Shown in pieces: positions 1 to 7,743 of a stretch of DNA of 41,718 nt. Under the pieces are notes generated by a model. It was not told the DNA's origin, ran no database searches, and saw only the letters and a list, made by a program, of their open reading frames with translations. Made by a program: the position numbers and the translations under genes. The stretch's first letter is position 1, and each line of letters begins with the position of its first letter. The DNA lies in assembly GCA_947177225.1 (NCBI GenBank), contig CAMWTS010000018.1, positions 1-41,718 on the forward strand, in the 5' to 3' direction. Source of the DNA: an uncultured Alistipes sp. (GTDB lineage: Bacteria; Bacteroidota; Bacteroidia; Bacteroidales; Rikenellaceae).

Positions 1-163
1 CCCACGGTCGGGCATGCCCTCCCTCGGAGTGACAGCGTTTTGTCATTTCGAGCGTGAGCGAGAAATCTGTGCGCGACGATTTCCAATGTCTTTTAATATG
101 CTACTGGTTTTATCTTCCCCAGATGTTTCACTCTGCCCGGCTACGTTCAGCATGACAGTTTCT

Positions 164-222
164 TTTCCGTGAAAAGCGGCATTCTACTGCCGCGCCTTGT
201 CGTTTGCCAATGGGCAGTACGC
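164..222. repeat. 59-bp direct repeat, copy 1
   Basis: This segment, from ttttccgtgaaaagcggc to gggcagtacgc, recurs at 306-365 with only a few differences (ctactgccgcg versus ctgccgccgcg, cgtttgcc versus cgcttgcc). The copies are in the same orientation, 142 bp apart. Their function is unknown; they resemble the short dispersed intergenic repeats common in Bacteroidales. Confidence 0.75.
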
Positions 223-305
223 CAGTACAGCCCATCGTCTAACTCCTGCGTTGCGTGGTATAATACCGCTTTTGACGAAAAAGTAGGTTTGTGGTTCTTG
301 GTTTG

Positions 306-365
306 TTTCCCGTGAAAAGCGGCATTCTGCCGCCGCGCCTTGTCGCTTGCCAATGGGCAGTACGC
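306..365. repeat. 60-bp direct repeat, copy 2
   Basis: Second copy of the element at 164-222, same orientation. The core gaaaagcggcattct and the end ccaatgggcagtacgc are identical in both copies. Confidence 0.75.
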
Positions 366-496
366 AGAGCGATTTCCGTGTTTTATGTGTCGCCGGTACG
401 GATTGCCGCAGTGAGTCTGCGGATATGGGGTGGAGTCTGTTTTGTATGGCATTTGCAATAGGGTAGGGCATAACCGAAAAACATGACTGTCGACAG

Positions 497-1828
497 ATGA
501 TAACGATTATAGTTGCCATATTCGTGTTGGGCTATGCCTGCATTGCCATGGAACACAGGATACGCATCGACAAAGCGGCCGTCGCACTGCTGATGTGTGT
601 GGCGATATGGAGCGTATTTGCCTTAATGGCGCATGACAAGAGTATCGGAGATGAGTTGATCTCGCATCTGGGCGATACGTGTCAGACTCTGATATTTCTT
701 ATCGGCGCTATGACGATAGTTGATCTGATCGACACGCATGGCGGATTTACGATCATCACCGACCATATATCCACTCGCAACAAACATAAACTGCTGTGGT
801 TGTTGTGCGGCCTTACGTTCTTCATGTCGGCCGTGCTGGATAATATGACCACCACGATAATAATGATTATGGTCATGCGGCGGTTGATTTCGGATTCCGC
901 TGAGCGGTGGTGGTTTGCGGCTGTGATAGTCGTTGCGGCCAATGCCGGCGGCGCATGGTCGCCCATAGGCGATGTGACGACCATAATGCTGTGGACTCAC
1001 GGCAATGTCGGGGCGGTGAAGCTGATCGGCAATTTGCTGCTGCCGTGTATGGTGTCGCTGGCGGTGCCCGCATGGTTCGTTGCACGGCATATCCGGCGCG
1101 GTGCCGCGGTGTCGGCAGTGAAGATTCAGGCGGAGGAGTTGCCTGCGGGTATCACGCCGCGGTTCAGCCGAACCGTGCTGGTGGTGGGTGTGGCCGGTCT
1201 GCTGTTCGTGCCGCTGTTCAAAAGTCTTACAGGGTTGCCTCCATATATGGGCATGATTCTGTCGCTGTCGCTGCTGTGGATAATGACCGAAGTGATGTAC
1301 GACCGTAAGCGTTCGATGGAGGAGTCGATCAAGAATCGGGTGTCGAAGGTGGTAAAGCACATCGATATGCCGACCATACTCTTTTTTCTGGGTATATTGA
1401 TGTCGGTGGCTGGATTGCAGAGCGCCGGCATATTGTCGTCGGCCGCAGATTTTCTTAATCGCAGCGTCCATGAAGTCTTTTCCATAGCCTCGGCCGTGGG
1501 CGTGCTGTCGTCGGTTATCGACAATGTCCCGTTGGTGGCGGCCTGTATGGGCATGTATCCGGTGGCCGATGCGGCATCGATAGCTGCCGCTGCCGATCCG
1601 GCATACATGGAGGCTTTCGCCGCCGACGGCATATTCTGGCACCTGCTGACATATTGCGCCGGCGTGGGCGGCAGCCTGCTTATCATAGGGTCGGCAGCCG
1701 GAGTGGTGGCCATGGGCTTGGAGAAGATCGACTTCGGGTGGTATTTAAGGCATGTCACACTGTGGGCGTTGGCTGGCTATGCGCTCGGCGTGGGTGTGAT
1801 ATATGTCGAATCGCTCGTGTGGTTGTGA
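497..1828 (+). CDS. nhaD: NhaD-type Na+/H+ antiporter
   Basis: A 443-residue inner-membrane protein with about 11-12 hydrophobic segments, expected to export Na+ in exchange for H+ and so help sodium and pH homeostasis. Family signatures visible are DNMTTTIIMIMVMRRL near residue 115, the NAGGAWSPIGDVTTIMLW stretch near residue 150 and SVIDNVPLVAACMGMYP near residue 340; the buried Asp and Asn residues in these are typical of ion-transporter superfamily antiporters. The N-terminus (MITIIVAIFVLGYACIAMEH) matches the usual NhaD start, with the first TM beginning at once and an early conserved EH. The length is normal for the family. It is alone on the plus strand and converges on the ribosomal cluster, separated by a bidirectional-looking hairpin. 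The assignment to NhaD rather than another arsenite/ion permease rests on these motifs. Confidence 0.9.
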   Translation: MITIIVAIFVLGYACIAMEHRIRIDKAAVALLMCVAIWSVFALMAHDKSIGDELISHLGDTCQTLIFLIGAMTIVDLIDTHGGFTIITDHISTRNKHKLLWLLCGLTFFMSAVLDNMTTTIIMIMVMRRLISDSAERWWFAAVIVVAANAGGAWSPIGDVTTIMLWTHGNVGAVKLIGNLLLPCMVSLAVPAWFVARHIRRGAAVSAVKIQAEELPAGITPRFSRTVLVVGVAGLLFVPLFKSLTGLPPYMGMILSLSLLWIMTEVMYDRKRSMEESIKNRVSKVVKHIDMPTILFFLGILMSVAGLQSAGILSSAADFLNRSVHEVFSIASAVGVLSSVIDNVPLVAACMGMYPVADAASIAAAADPAYMEAFAADGIFWHLLTYCAGVGGSLLIIGSAAGVVAMGLEKIDFGWYLRHVTLWALAGYALGVGVIYVESLVWL

Positions 1829-1860
1829 GCGGCCGAGGGGGCACGTCTGCTGATAAATAC

Positions 1861-1889
1861 ACAAAAGGCAGCCTTAGGCTGCCTTTTGT
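1861..1889. terminator. Bidirectional terminator hairpin
   Basis: A perfect 13-bp inverted repeat (acaaaaggcagcc, loop tta, ggctgccttttgt) lies between the convergent nhaD and DUF4295 genes. The A-run on one arm and T-run on the other let it terminate transcription from both sides. Confidence 0.85.
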
Positions 1890-1938
1890 ATTAGTTGCAA
1901 GAACTAATAACATTCATTTAAGGTGCACGAAATATTAA

Positions 1939-2097
1939 CTATTTCTGAGCGAAGAATGCCTTGATATCCTCGTCGCTGAGCAGGTTCTGCTCCTGGAACG
2001 TATAGGCACCGGTCTTCTCCGACTTCACCATCTTGATACACTTCGTGTATTTCTTGCTCGTACCCGTTTTCAGGGTTGCAACTACTTTCTTTGCCAT
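1939..2097 (-). CDS. DUF4295 small basic protein
   Basis: A 52-residue Lys-rich protein (starts MAKKVVATLKTG, contains IKMVKSEKTGAYTF, ends AFFAQK). It matches the Bacteroidota-specific DUF4295 family, which is almost always encoded directly after rpmB and rpmG. Its role is not known; the conserved neighbourhood and composition suggest a ribosome-associated protein, which is inference. It begins 14 nt after the rpmG stop, so it is the last gene of the rpmB operon and is followed by the 1861-1889 hairpin. Confidence 0.88.
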   Translation of the reverse strand: MAKKVVATLKTGTSKKYTKCIKMVKSEKTGAYTFQEQNLLSDEDIKAFFAQK

Positions 2098-2111
2098 ACT
2101 ATACTCACAAA

Positions 2112-2294
2112 TTATTTAATTTCACGGTGTACAGTCACACGTTTCAGATACGGATTGTACTTCTTGCGCTCCAAACGATCGGGAGTGTTTTTCTTGTTCT
2201 TGGTGGTGATGTAGCGAGACATTCCTGCAACGCCGCTCTCCTTCTGTTCGGTGCACTCCAAGATCACCTGAACTCTGTTACCTTTCTTTGCCAT
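2112..2294 (-). CDS. rpmG: 50S ribosomal protein L33
   Basis: A 60-residue basic protein, [18 protein letters not shown]... ending [10 protein letters not shown], a textbook L33 of the large ribosomal subunit. It has one Cys only, so it lacks the paired CxxC zinc motifs of zinc-binding L33 paralogs; this is the zinc-independent form. It is 14 nt downstream of rpmB and 14 nt upstream of the DUF4295 gene, one transcription unit. Confidence 0.97.
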   Translation of the reverse strand: MAKKGNRVQVILECTEQKESGVAGMSRYITTKNKKNTPDRLERKKYNPYLKRVTVHREIK

Positions 2295-2308
2295 TTCTCA
2301 AACCGATT

Positions 2309-2542
2309 TTAGTAAACTGACTTGGGTGCCTTAGCCTCGCGCAGTGCAACTGCCAGACCCTTCTTGTTGATTGTTTTGATGCCGGCTGCCGATACCTTCA
2401 AGGTGATCCAGCGACCTTCCTCCTCCGACCAGAAACGCTTAGTCTTCAAATTGGGATTGAACTTGCGCTTCGAACGGATATGCGAGTGAGAAACATTGTT
2501 ACCCACGATCGCAACTTTTCCTGTGATTTCGCAAACTTTCAT
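2309..2542 (-). CDS. rpmB: 50S ribosomal protein L28
   Basis: A 77-residue protein (MKVCEITGKVAIVGNNVSHS, then RKFNPNLKTKRFW) with the characteristic L28 pattern of GNNVSHSH and NLKTKRFW. It is the first gene of the rpmB-rpmG-DUF4295 unit, with a well-formed Bacteroidota promoter upstream (2589-2618), giving a leader of about 40 nt. No zinc-binding cysteines are present. Confidence 0.97.
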   Translation of the reverse strand: MKVCEITGKVAIVGNNVSHSHIRSKRKFNPNLKTKRFWSEEEGRWITLKVSAAGIKTINKKGLAVALREAKAPKSVY

Positions 2543-2588
2543 TGTCGTTAAAATTTTTGTCTTTCATGCTACCATGCACAAAAGTGCA

Positions 2589-2618
2589 CAAAGTTAGTAA
2601 AATTTTTCGATATTGCAA
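2589..2618 (-). promoter_or_regulatory. Promoter for rpmB operon
   Basis: Read on the minus strand, TTTG is followed after 19 nt by TAACTTTG, which fits the Bacteroidota -33 TTTG / -7 TAnnTTTG consensus. It lies 47-76 nt upstream of the rpmB start. A weak inverted repeat, CCGATCA/TGATCGG at 2620-2640, abuts the -33 element and could end pncB transcription or be an operator. Confidence 0.75.
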
Positions 2619-2655
2619 ACCGATCATGCGATTTGATCGGGTTTTATCGCATATT

Positions 2656-3813
2656 TCAGTTGCGCAGCAGATAACGGTAAACCTCTATCTCCCTACGGTC
2701 GCCCATCTCCTTGCCCGGAACGTCCGACAGCTTGACGCACAACTCCATGGGCTGACGACGGTTGATCTGGCACTTCGACAACTTCATTACGATGTTGCAC
2801 GGGGTGTTTCCGGTGTCGTTGGTGAGGTTGGTGCCAATGCCGAACGAGCATCGTATCTTGCCTTCGCAGGCGGCTTTTATGGCTGCTGCCTTCGGGAAGT
2901 CGAGCGTATCGCTGAATACGATGGTCTTGGTCATCGGGTCGATGCCCAGTTCGTTGTAACGGGCTATGGCCATGTTCATGAATGTGATCGGATCGCCCGA
3001 ATCATGACGCACGCCGTCGAAGAGCGAAGCGTGTTTCTTCGAGAAGTTCTTGAAGAACACCTCCGATCCGAAACTGTCGGTCAGTGCCGTACCCAGATAA
3101 CCGTCGTATACCTTCACCCAGTCCTCCATGGTCAGGTAGTTGGCATTGCGCGGACCGCCGTTGACCGCCGCGATGAACATCGGAAGCTCGTGGGGATAGG
3201 TGCCGACCATCTTTATTCCCAGCTTCATGGCAAGATAGCAGTTCGATGTGCCTACGCAGCCGCACTCGTGGTCGCGCAGATGTTCCACTACCATACGCTG
3301 TATGTCGAACGAGAATCGGCGGCGCGTACCGAAGTCCGAGAATCTCATGCCGTTCTCGCGGGCTATCGCCTCCTTCTGCTCCAAGCGGCCGATCATCGAG
3401 TCTATGTCGACGTTGTTGCGGCGGTTGACAAGCTCCGATACAGTTGCCAGTACGGCTATCTCGTAGAGCGTGGCCTTGTACATGAAGTCTGTGACGTCTA
3501 TGTGCAGATGCTGCTCCTCGTCCAGACGCACATCGATTTTGGTAGAGTCGAAATGAAATCCCTTCAACCACTCGAAATAGTTCTGCGGAATGTATTTGCA
3601 GTTGGCTATCATGTATTCGAACTCCTCGTCGGTCAGCGACAGACGCGACAGTGCTTCGAATTCGTGGCGCAGATCGTCGATGAAACGCTGATCGTATTGC
3701 GTTTTGGCTCGATCCAGAAAGGTGAATGTTCCTCGTGCTTCGGGATAGAGTTTGAAATAGGCGTACGAGGTCGTGAATTTGTAGAGATCGGTATCGAGAA
3801 TCGATTGTATCAT
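2656..3813 (-). CDS. pncB: Nicotinate phosphoribosyltransferase
   Basis: A 385-residue cytoplasmic enzyme joining nicotinate to PRPP to give nicotinate mononucleotide, the Preiss-Handler entry to NAD. The N-terminus MIQSILDTDLYKFTTSYAYF is the usual PncB start. GTSNCYLAMKLGIKMVGTYP followed by HE near the middle carries the conserved GTSN and the His phosphorylated in this family, and VRHDSGDP and FGIGTNLTND are the phosphate-binding regions. The frame stays open upstream to 4176, but that extension overlaps cinA and is Arg-rich nonsense, so the ATG at 3813 is chosen. It lies 23 nt after cinA and is the last gene of the pyrD-like/cinA/pncB unit. The length fits the bacterial PncB group. Confidence 0.95.
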   Translation of the reverse strand: MIQSILDTDLYKFTTSYAYFKLYPEARGTFTFLDRAKTQYDQRFIDDLRHEFEALSRLSLTDEEFEYMIANCKYIPQNYFEWLKGFHFDSTKIDVRLDEEQHLHIDVTDFMYKATLYEIAVLATVSELVNRRNNVDIDSMIGRLEQKEAIARENGMRFSDFGTRRRFSFDIQRMVVEHLRDHECGCVGTSNCYLAMKLGIKMVGTYPHELPMFIAAVNGGPRNANYLTMEDWVKVYDGYLGTALTDSFGSEVFFKNFSKKHASLFDGVRHDSGDPITFMNMAIARYNELGIDPMTKTIVFSDTLDFPKAAAIKAACEGKIRCSFGIGTNLTNDTGNTPCNIVMKLSKCQINRRQPMELCVKLSDVPGKEMGDRREIEVYRYLLRN

Positions 3814-3836
3814 GTTTCCGATTTTTTTAGTTTGTT

Positions 3837-5084
3837 TTATTTGGTTAGTTCTTTCAATAACAATTCTATGGCATAGGCCGATGCGCGGGCTATGATCTGG
3901 CCGCGATCCGTGCCTGAGTTGCGCATGACGGCGTAACTGCCGTGCGGCGTGGCGATGCCGAACCATACGGTGCCGACGGGTTTGTTCCGGCTGCCGCCCG
4001 TCGGACCGGCGATTCCGGTGGTCGAGACGGCATAGTCGGCTCCCGATACTCTTCGTGCGCCTTCGGCCATCTGTCGTGCCACTATTTCGCTCACCGCGCC
4101 GTCGCGCTCTATGGCATTCATGTCGACACCCAGCACGTCGCGCTTTGATTCGTTGCTGTATGACACCACGCCGCACATGAAATAGGCCGATGCTCCGGCC
4201 ATTGCCGTAAACTTCGACGCGATGGCTCCGCCAGTGCAGCTCTCGGCTACGGCGAGTGTCGCACCGCGCTGTGTAAGCAGTTCATGCACGAGCCGCTCGA
4301 CGGTGGCGTCTTCGAACCCGACTATGTTGTCGGGTATTATGTTGTATAGTTTCGAGAATTCATTGTCTATGACCGCCGACATCTGCCGGCCGTCGACATC
4401 GTATGCCGACAGACGCAGTCGCACGATGTTGGGCGAGGGCAGGTAGGCGAGCTTCACGCCTGCGGGCAGAGCGTCCTCCCAGGAAGCGATCGTGGCGGCG
4501 AGAACCGATTCGGCTATGCCGCGCGTAATCATCGTGCGGTGGACTATCGAGTGCAGCTCGAAACGGCTCTTTATGCGAGGCATCACCTCGTCCTGCATCA
4601 GATGCTCCATTTCGAAAGGTACGCCCGGCAGCGATACCACCACCTTCGAGCGGTCGTCGCCGCAGTCGAACCACATTCCCGGAGCTGTGCCGTGAGCGTT
4701 GTGCAGCACCGTGCAACACTCCGGAACCATAGCCTGCGAGCGGTTCAGCTGGCCGAACTCTATGCCGCGGCGTGCGAGCAGGGTGCGTATGTGTTCAGCC
4801 TCCGTCTCATTGTATATGAGCCGGCTGCCGAACATCTCGGCGAGCGTATACTTCGTAATGTCGTCTTTGGTCGGGCCGAGGCCGCCGGTGATGATGACCA
4901 GGTCGCTTGCCGACAGTGCGCGTCGGACGGTGTCGCAGATGGCATCGGCATCGTCGGCGACGGATATCTTCTCCGCGACGGTTATGCCGGCCGAATTTAG
5001 GTGACGGGCGATCGATACTGTGTTCGTGTCTACGATCTGACCTATTAGTATCTCGTCACCGATTGTTACGACGGTTGCTTTCAT
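3837..5084 (-). CDS. cinA: CinA family protein (NMN deamidase type)
   Basis: A 415-residue two-domain protein. Residues 1-170 form the MoCF-like COG1058 domain (VTIGDEILIGQIVDTN; TGGLGPTKDD near 67-75; SLPGVPFEM near 151-159), linked in other CinA proteins to ADP-ribose pyrophosphatase activity. Residues from about 263 form the PncC-like nicotinamide-nucleotide amidohydrolase domain, with AESCTGG (Ser282) and GVVSYSNESKRDVLGV. PncC domains turn NMN into nicotinate mononucleotide, the same product PncB makes, so pairing with pncB 23 nt downstream makes pathway sense. It starts 27 nt after the pyrD-like gene. Any competence role is historical naming and is not implied by the context. Confidence 0.93.
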   Translation of the reverse strand: MKATVVTIGDEILIGQIVDTNTVSIARHLNSAGITVAEKISVADDADAICDTVRRALSASDLVIITGGLGPTKDDITKYTLAEMFGSRLIYNETEAEHIRTLLARRGIEFGQLNRSQAMVPECCTVLHNAHGTAPGMWFDCGDDRSKVVVSLPGVPFEMEHLMQDEVMPRIKSRFELHSIVHRTMITRGIAESVLAATIASWEDALPAGVKLAYLPSPNIVRLRLSAYDVDGRQMSAVIDNEFSKLYNIIPDNIVGFEDATVERLVHELLTQRGATLAVAESCTGGAIASKFTAMAGASAYFMCGVVSYSNESKRDVLGVDMNAIERDGAVSEIVARQMAEGARRVSGADYAVSTTGIAGPTGGSRNKPVGTVWFGIATPHGSYAVMRNSGTDRGQIIARASAYAIELLLKELTK

Positions 5085-5111
5085 CTTGTGTGTAATAGTG
5101 GATTGTTGTCG

Positions 5112-6227
5112 TTACGAACGCTCTTCGGGTGCTGTTTGCGTATCTTTTCCGGTCGGTGTCTCTTGTCCTGCTTTTGCAGTCTGCTCCGCATGTGCAGCTG
5201 CGGTCAGTGAACGACATATTTTTCCGACCAGTCCCAAACCGTGGTATATGATGCCGGTATTGAGCTGAACGAGCGATGCTCCCGCGGCCAGCATCTGCCG
5301 TGCGTCTTCGGGCGACATCACTCCTCCTACGCCGATGATGGGGTAGAATCCTCCCGAGCGGCGGTGTATATATTCGATTGTCTCTATGGCGCGGCGTGTG
5401 AGCGGGGTGCCGCTTATGGCACCGGTGCCCTTGCTGTCTGCGTATTCGCGTTCGGCTGAGGTGAGCCCGTCGCGGGATAGCGTGCCGGCGACAGCCACTA
5501 TGCCGTCGAGCGGCAGCTCTACGAGAGACTCTATCACCTGATCGAGCTGTTCGGTCGAGAGATCGGGCGATATTTTAATCAATATCGGACGATAATCGCT
5601 CTGTCCGCGCCGGAACTCGAACAGCGGGGCCAGCAGTGCCGACAGCGTCTCTTTCGATGCGGGTATATATGTCTTCGACGAGGTGTTGCAGCAGACGTTT
5701 ATCGAGAAGTAATCGACATACTGATACATGTTGCGGAACACCTTCAAATAGTCGGACGCAGCGGCCTGATCGGGTGTGATAGTGTTTTTCCCTATGTTGC
5801 AGCCTACGATGATGCCCTTTTTGCGGTTGCGGACTCTGCCCATGACATACTCCAACCCTTTCGAGGGATAGCCCGTGCGATCCAGTACGGCACCTGCCGA
5901 TGGCAGTCTGAACAGACGCGGCCGCGGATTGCCGGCCTGCGGGCGGGGTGTCACGGTGCCTATCTCGACAAATCCGAATCCGGCCGCCGACAACTCCTCT
6001 ATCGCATCTCCGTTGCAGTCGTATCCGGCGGAGAGACCCACCGGGTTGGGAAACTTCATGCCGAATACCTCGCGCTCCAACAGCGGCGATTTCACGGCAT
6101 ATCGCTTGCCGAGCAGCCACTTGCCGGCCGGTATCGATCCGATGGTGCGCAGACGCCACAGCGCAATGTTGTGTGCGGTCTCGGGATTGACCAACGACAG
6201 TATTTTCCTTATCGGCGACAGTTTCAT
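5112..6227 (-). CDS. Divergent class 2 dihydroorotate dehydrogenase-like flavoprotein
   Basis: A 371-residue protein with the complete class 2 PyrD layout: N-terminal helical membrane extension (1-50), then an FMN-binding barrel with GFGFVEIGTVTPRPQ (83-97), GIIVGCNIGKN (138-148), ILIKISPDLS (215-224), GVGGV (299-303) and LNTGIIYHG (322-330). The active site is unusual. The AGxDK lysine is Cys71; the GFNN orotate asparagines are replaced by YPS (120-122); the SSPNT loop reads CCNTS (179-183), putting Cys where class 2 enzymes use catalytic Ser; and the ATNTT motif reads AVAGT (245-249), losing Asn and Thr. FMN contacts are kept. It may be a flavoenzyme on a different substrate rather than true PyrD. 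It also has a hydrophilic Gln/Thr/Glu-rich tail (345-371). First gene of the unit with cinA and pncB. Confidence 0.8.
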   Translation of the reverse strand: MKLSPIRKILSLVNPETAHNIALWRLRTIGSIPAGKWLLGKRYAVKSPLLEREVFGMKFPNPVGLSAGYDCNGDAIEELSAAGFGFVEIGTVTPRPQAGNPRPRLFRLPSAGAVLDRTGYPSKGLEYVMGRVRNRKKGIIVGCNIGKNTITPDQAAASDYLKVFRNMYQYVDYFSINVCCNTSSKTYIPASKETLSALLAPLFEFRRGQSDYRPILIKISPDLSTEQLDQVIESLVELPLDGIVAVAGTLSRDGLTSAEREYADSKGTGAISGTPLTRRAIETIEYIHRRSGGFYPIIGVGGVMSPEDARQMLAAGASLVQLNTGIIYHGLGLVGKICRSLTAAAHAEQTAKAGQETPTGKDTQTAPEERS

Positions 6228-6244
6228 CTGGCTGTTTATTTCGG

Positions 6245-6252
6245 CAAATATA
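6245..6252 (-). promoter_or_regulatory. Possible -7 element for pyrD-like gene
   Basis: TATATTTG on the minus strand matches TAnnTTTG and lies 18-25 nt before the pyrD-like start. No TTG is found 19-20 nt upstream, so support is partial. Confidence 0.35.
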
Positions 6253-6284
6253 GTAATTTTAGCTGGAAAATATCTCCGTCGCGC

Positions 6285-7280
6285 CTAAAAATACTCCTGC
6301 CGGTAGTTATATGTGTTGCGTATATGCTCGAATTGCGACGGATCGGCCTTGAATCGGCGCGTCTCCTGCTCGATGTCGAAGTGTGCCGGCATCGTGCTGC
6401 ACATCTGCTGCCAGCCTATGGCTTGCGGTTGCACGCGGGCGATCTCTGCCGGATACCACTCTGTGAGCGGCAGGCCGTAATGTGCGGCCAGCTTGCGGAT
6501 CACGGCGGCCGAAGCGTTGGCCTTGCCCTGAGCCGAATAACCGGCTATGTGTGTGGTGGCCAGCGAGGCATGTCGCAGCACTTCGGGATCGATATTCGGC
6601 TCCGACTCCCATACGTCGAGGACGTAACGATGTTCTGAATGCAGCAGAGCCTGCGTATCGATTACCTCTCCGCGCGATGCGTTGAGGATCATGGCATCGG
6701 TGCGCATGGCCGCAAGCACTCTTCGATCGATCATATGGTGAGTGGTGGCGTCGAGCGGAGTGTGCAGTGTTATGATGTCGGCCTTTCGTGCGAGTTCTGC
6801 GAGCGATATGAAGTCGCCTCCTTCGCGTGCCTGTCGCGGAGGATCGCAACACACCACGTCGAAACCCCACATGCGGGCATATTCGGCTACGATCGATCCT
6901 ATGTGGCCGACACCGACCACGCCGAGCGTGCAATCCTCAGGCCGCCGTCCGTCGAGCGCGAGCATGTGCGCCAACGCAGCAGCGACCCATTGCAACACAC
7001 CGCGTGCATTGCAGCCCTCGGCTCTTACAGTCGTAATGGATTTCGATCGGCAATACTGAGTGTCTATATGGTCGAAGCCTATTGTGGCGGAGGCTATGAA
7101 GCCCACTTTCGATCCGTCGAGCAGATTCTTGTCGCAACGTGTGCGTGTGCGGATCAACATGGCATCGCACCGGGCAGCGTGCTCTCGGCCGATTCTGTCG
7201 CCGTCGATATATTCGACATCGGCAAAGGGTTCGAGAACGCCTTTGACGAAAGGTATGGCTTTGTCTATTATTACTTTCAC
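6285..7280 (-). CDS. pdxB: 4-phosphoerythronate dehydrogenase
   Basis: A 331-residue cytoplasmic D-2-hydroxyacid dehydrogenase of the PdxB type, which oxidises 4-phosphoerythronate in the DXP-dependent pyridoxal phosphate pathway. The opening MKVIIDKAIPFVKG and ATIGFDHID (64-72) are typical of PdxB. The NAD site is GVVGVGHIGS (119-128). Catalytic Arg, Glu and His lie in NASRGEVID, ESEPNIDPE and TTHIAGYSAQGK. The C-terminal region after about 255 fits the PdxB dimerisation domain. The start is GTG: no ATG lies upstream in frame before a stop. It runs the same way as pyrD-like with a 57-bp gap that holds a possible -7 box, so they may be separate transcripts. Confidence 0.93.
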   Translation of the reverse strand: MKVIIDKAIPFVKGVLEPFADVEYIDGDRIGREHAARCDAMLIRTRTRCDKNLLDGSKVGFIASATIGFDHIDTQYCRSKSITTVRAEGCNARGVLQWVAAALAHMLALDGRRPEDCTLGVVGVGHIGSIVAEYARMWGFDVVCCDPPRQAREGGDFISLAELARKADIITLHTPLDATTHHMIDRRVLAAMRTDAMILNASRGEVIDTQALLHSEHRYVLDVWESEPNIDPEVLRHASLATTHIAGYSAQGKANASAAVIRKLAAHYGLPLTEWYPAEIARVQPQAIGWQQMCSTMPAHFDIEQETRRFKADPSQFEHIRNTYNYRQEYF

Positions 7281-7312
7281 TTTGCAAAGAGTTGATGAGT
7301 GACCTTATGATC

Positions 7313-7349
7313 GACAAATAGGCTGCGAGTGATTCGCAGCCTATTTGTC
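7313..7349 (-). terminator. Terminator of the wza-wzc-HAD unit
   Basis: A perfect 16-bp stem (gacaaataggctgcga / tcgcagcctatttgtc) with a 5-nt loop begins inside the stop codon of the small HAD gene. It separates the exopolysaccharide unit from pdxB on the same strand. Confidence 0.8.
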
Positions 7350-7737
7350 AGTCGAGTATGCCGTCGAGGACGAGTTGCCGTCTGACACGCTGCCAGTCTA
7401 CGACCGGGCGTGCAGCTCCGTCGACGAAGCGCAGCGGACAGCCCAATGCCGAATCGTCTATGTAGAGATTGGCATATACCTTGGGCGAGTCGCTCCAATC
7501 CTGATCGGGGTTGGAGTTGATTCCGTACAACGGAATCTTGCGCTCCTTGAACCATTGGACGGCCTTGTCGAGCAACGATCCCGAACGCATCGTGTACAGG
7601 ATCAGTTTGCAGTCGTTGGCGACCAGCTCGTGCAGCACCTCTGCCGCACCTTCGGCGTCGGCTCCCGTATGGGGATATTCATGCTCGACGCATGTGCCGT
7701 CGAAATCCACGGCGATTGTCAATCCTCGGCTTGCCAT
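7348..7737 (-). CDS. Small HAD-superfamily hydrolase-like protein
   Basis: A 129-residue cytoplasmic protein with the HAD motif I DFDGT (residues 11-15), a motif II-like LILYTMRSG with its Thr/Ser, and a terminal NLYIDDSALGCPL that supplies acidic residues like motif IV. This compact form without a cap matches the Bacteroides BT0820-type HAD proteins, which have no firmly assigned substrate. It starts 6 nt after the wzc stop, so it is co-transcribed with the export genes and may be a small phosphatase acting on sugar phosphates; that is inference. A strong hairpin overlaps its stop codon. Confidence 0.75.
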   Translation of the reverse strand: MASRGLTIAVDFDGTCVEHEYPHTGADAEGAAEVLHELVANDCKLILYTMRSGSLLDKAVQWFKERKIPLYGINSNPDQDWSDSPKVYANLYIDDSALGCPLRFVDGAARPVVDWQRVRRQLVLDGILD

Positions 7738-7743
7738 ATTGTG

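Larger units (their letters stand above)
1..496. other. Gene-free 5' flank with intergenic repeats
   Basis: I see no credible gene in this stretch. The open frames on the minus strand here are low-complexity readings of the duplicated segment. It holds a degenerate TGTCATTTCGAGCG-type intergenic motif at 41-71, a related piece (ctacgttcagcatgacag) near 140-158, and two copies of a 59-60 bp direct repeat. No promoter with both -33 and -7 elements was found in front of nhaD; its leader is therefore undefined. Confidence 0.6.

Noticed and set aside
147..519. Two overlapping minus-strand frames upstream of nhaD
   Set aside because: They share wording only because they run through the direct repeat; no domain or start signal.
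3814..4176. N-terminal extension of PncB
   Set aside because: The frame is open but the peptide is Arg-rich and overlaps cinA; MIQSILDTDLYKF at 3813 is the family start.
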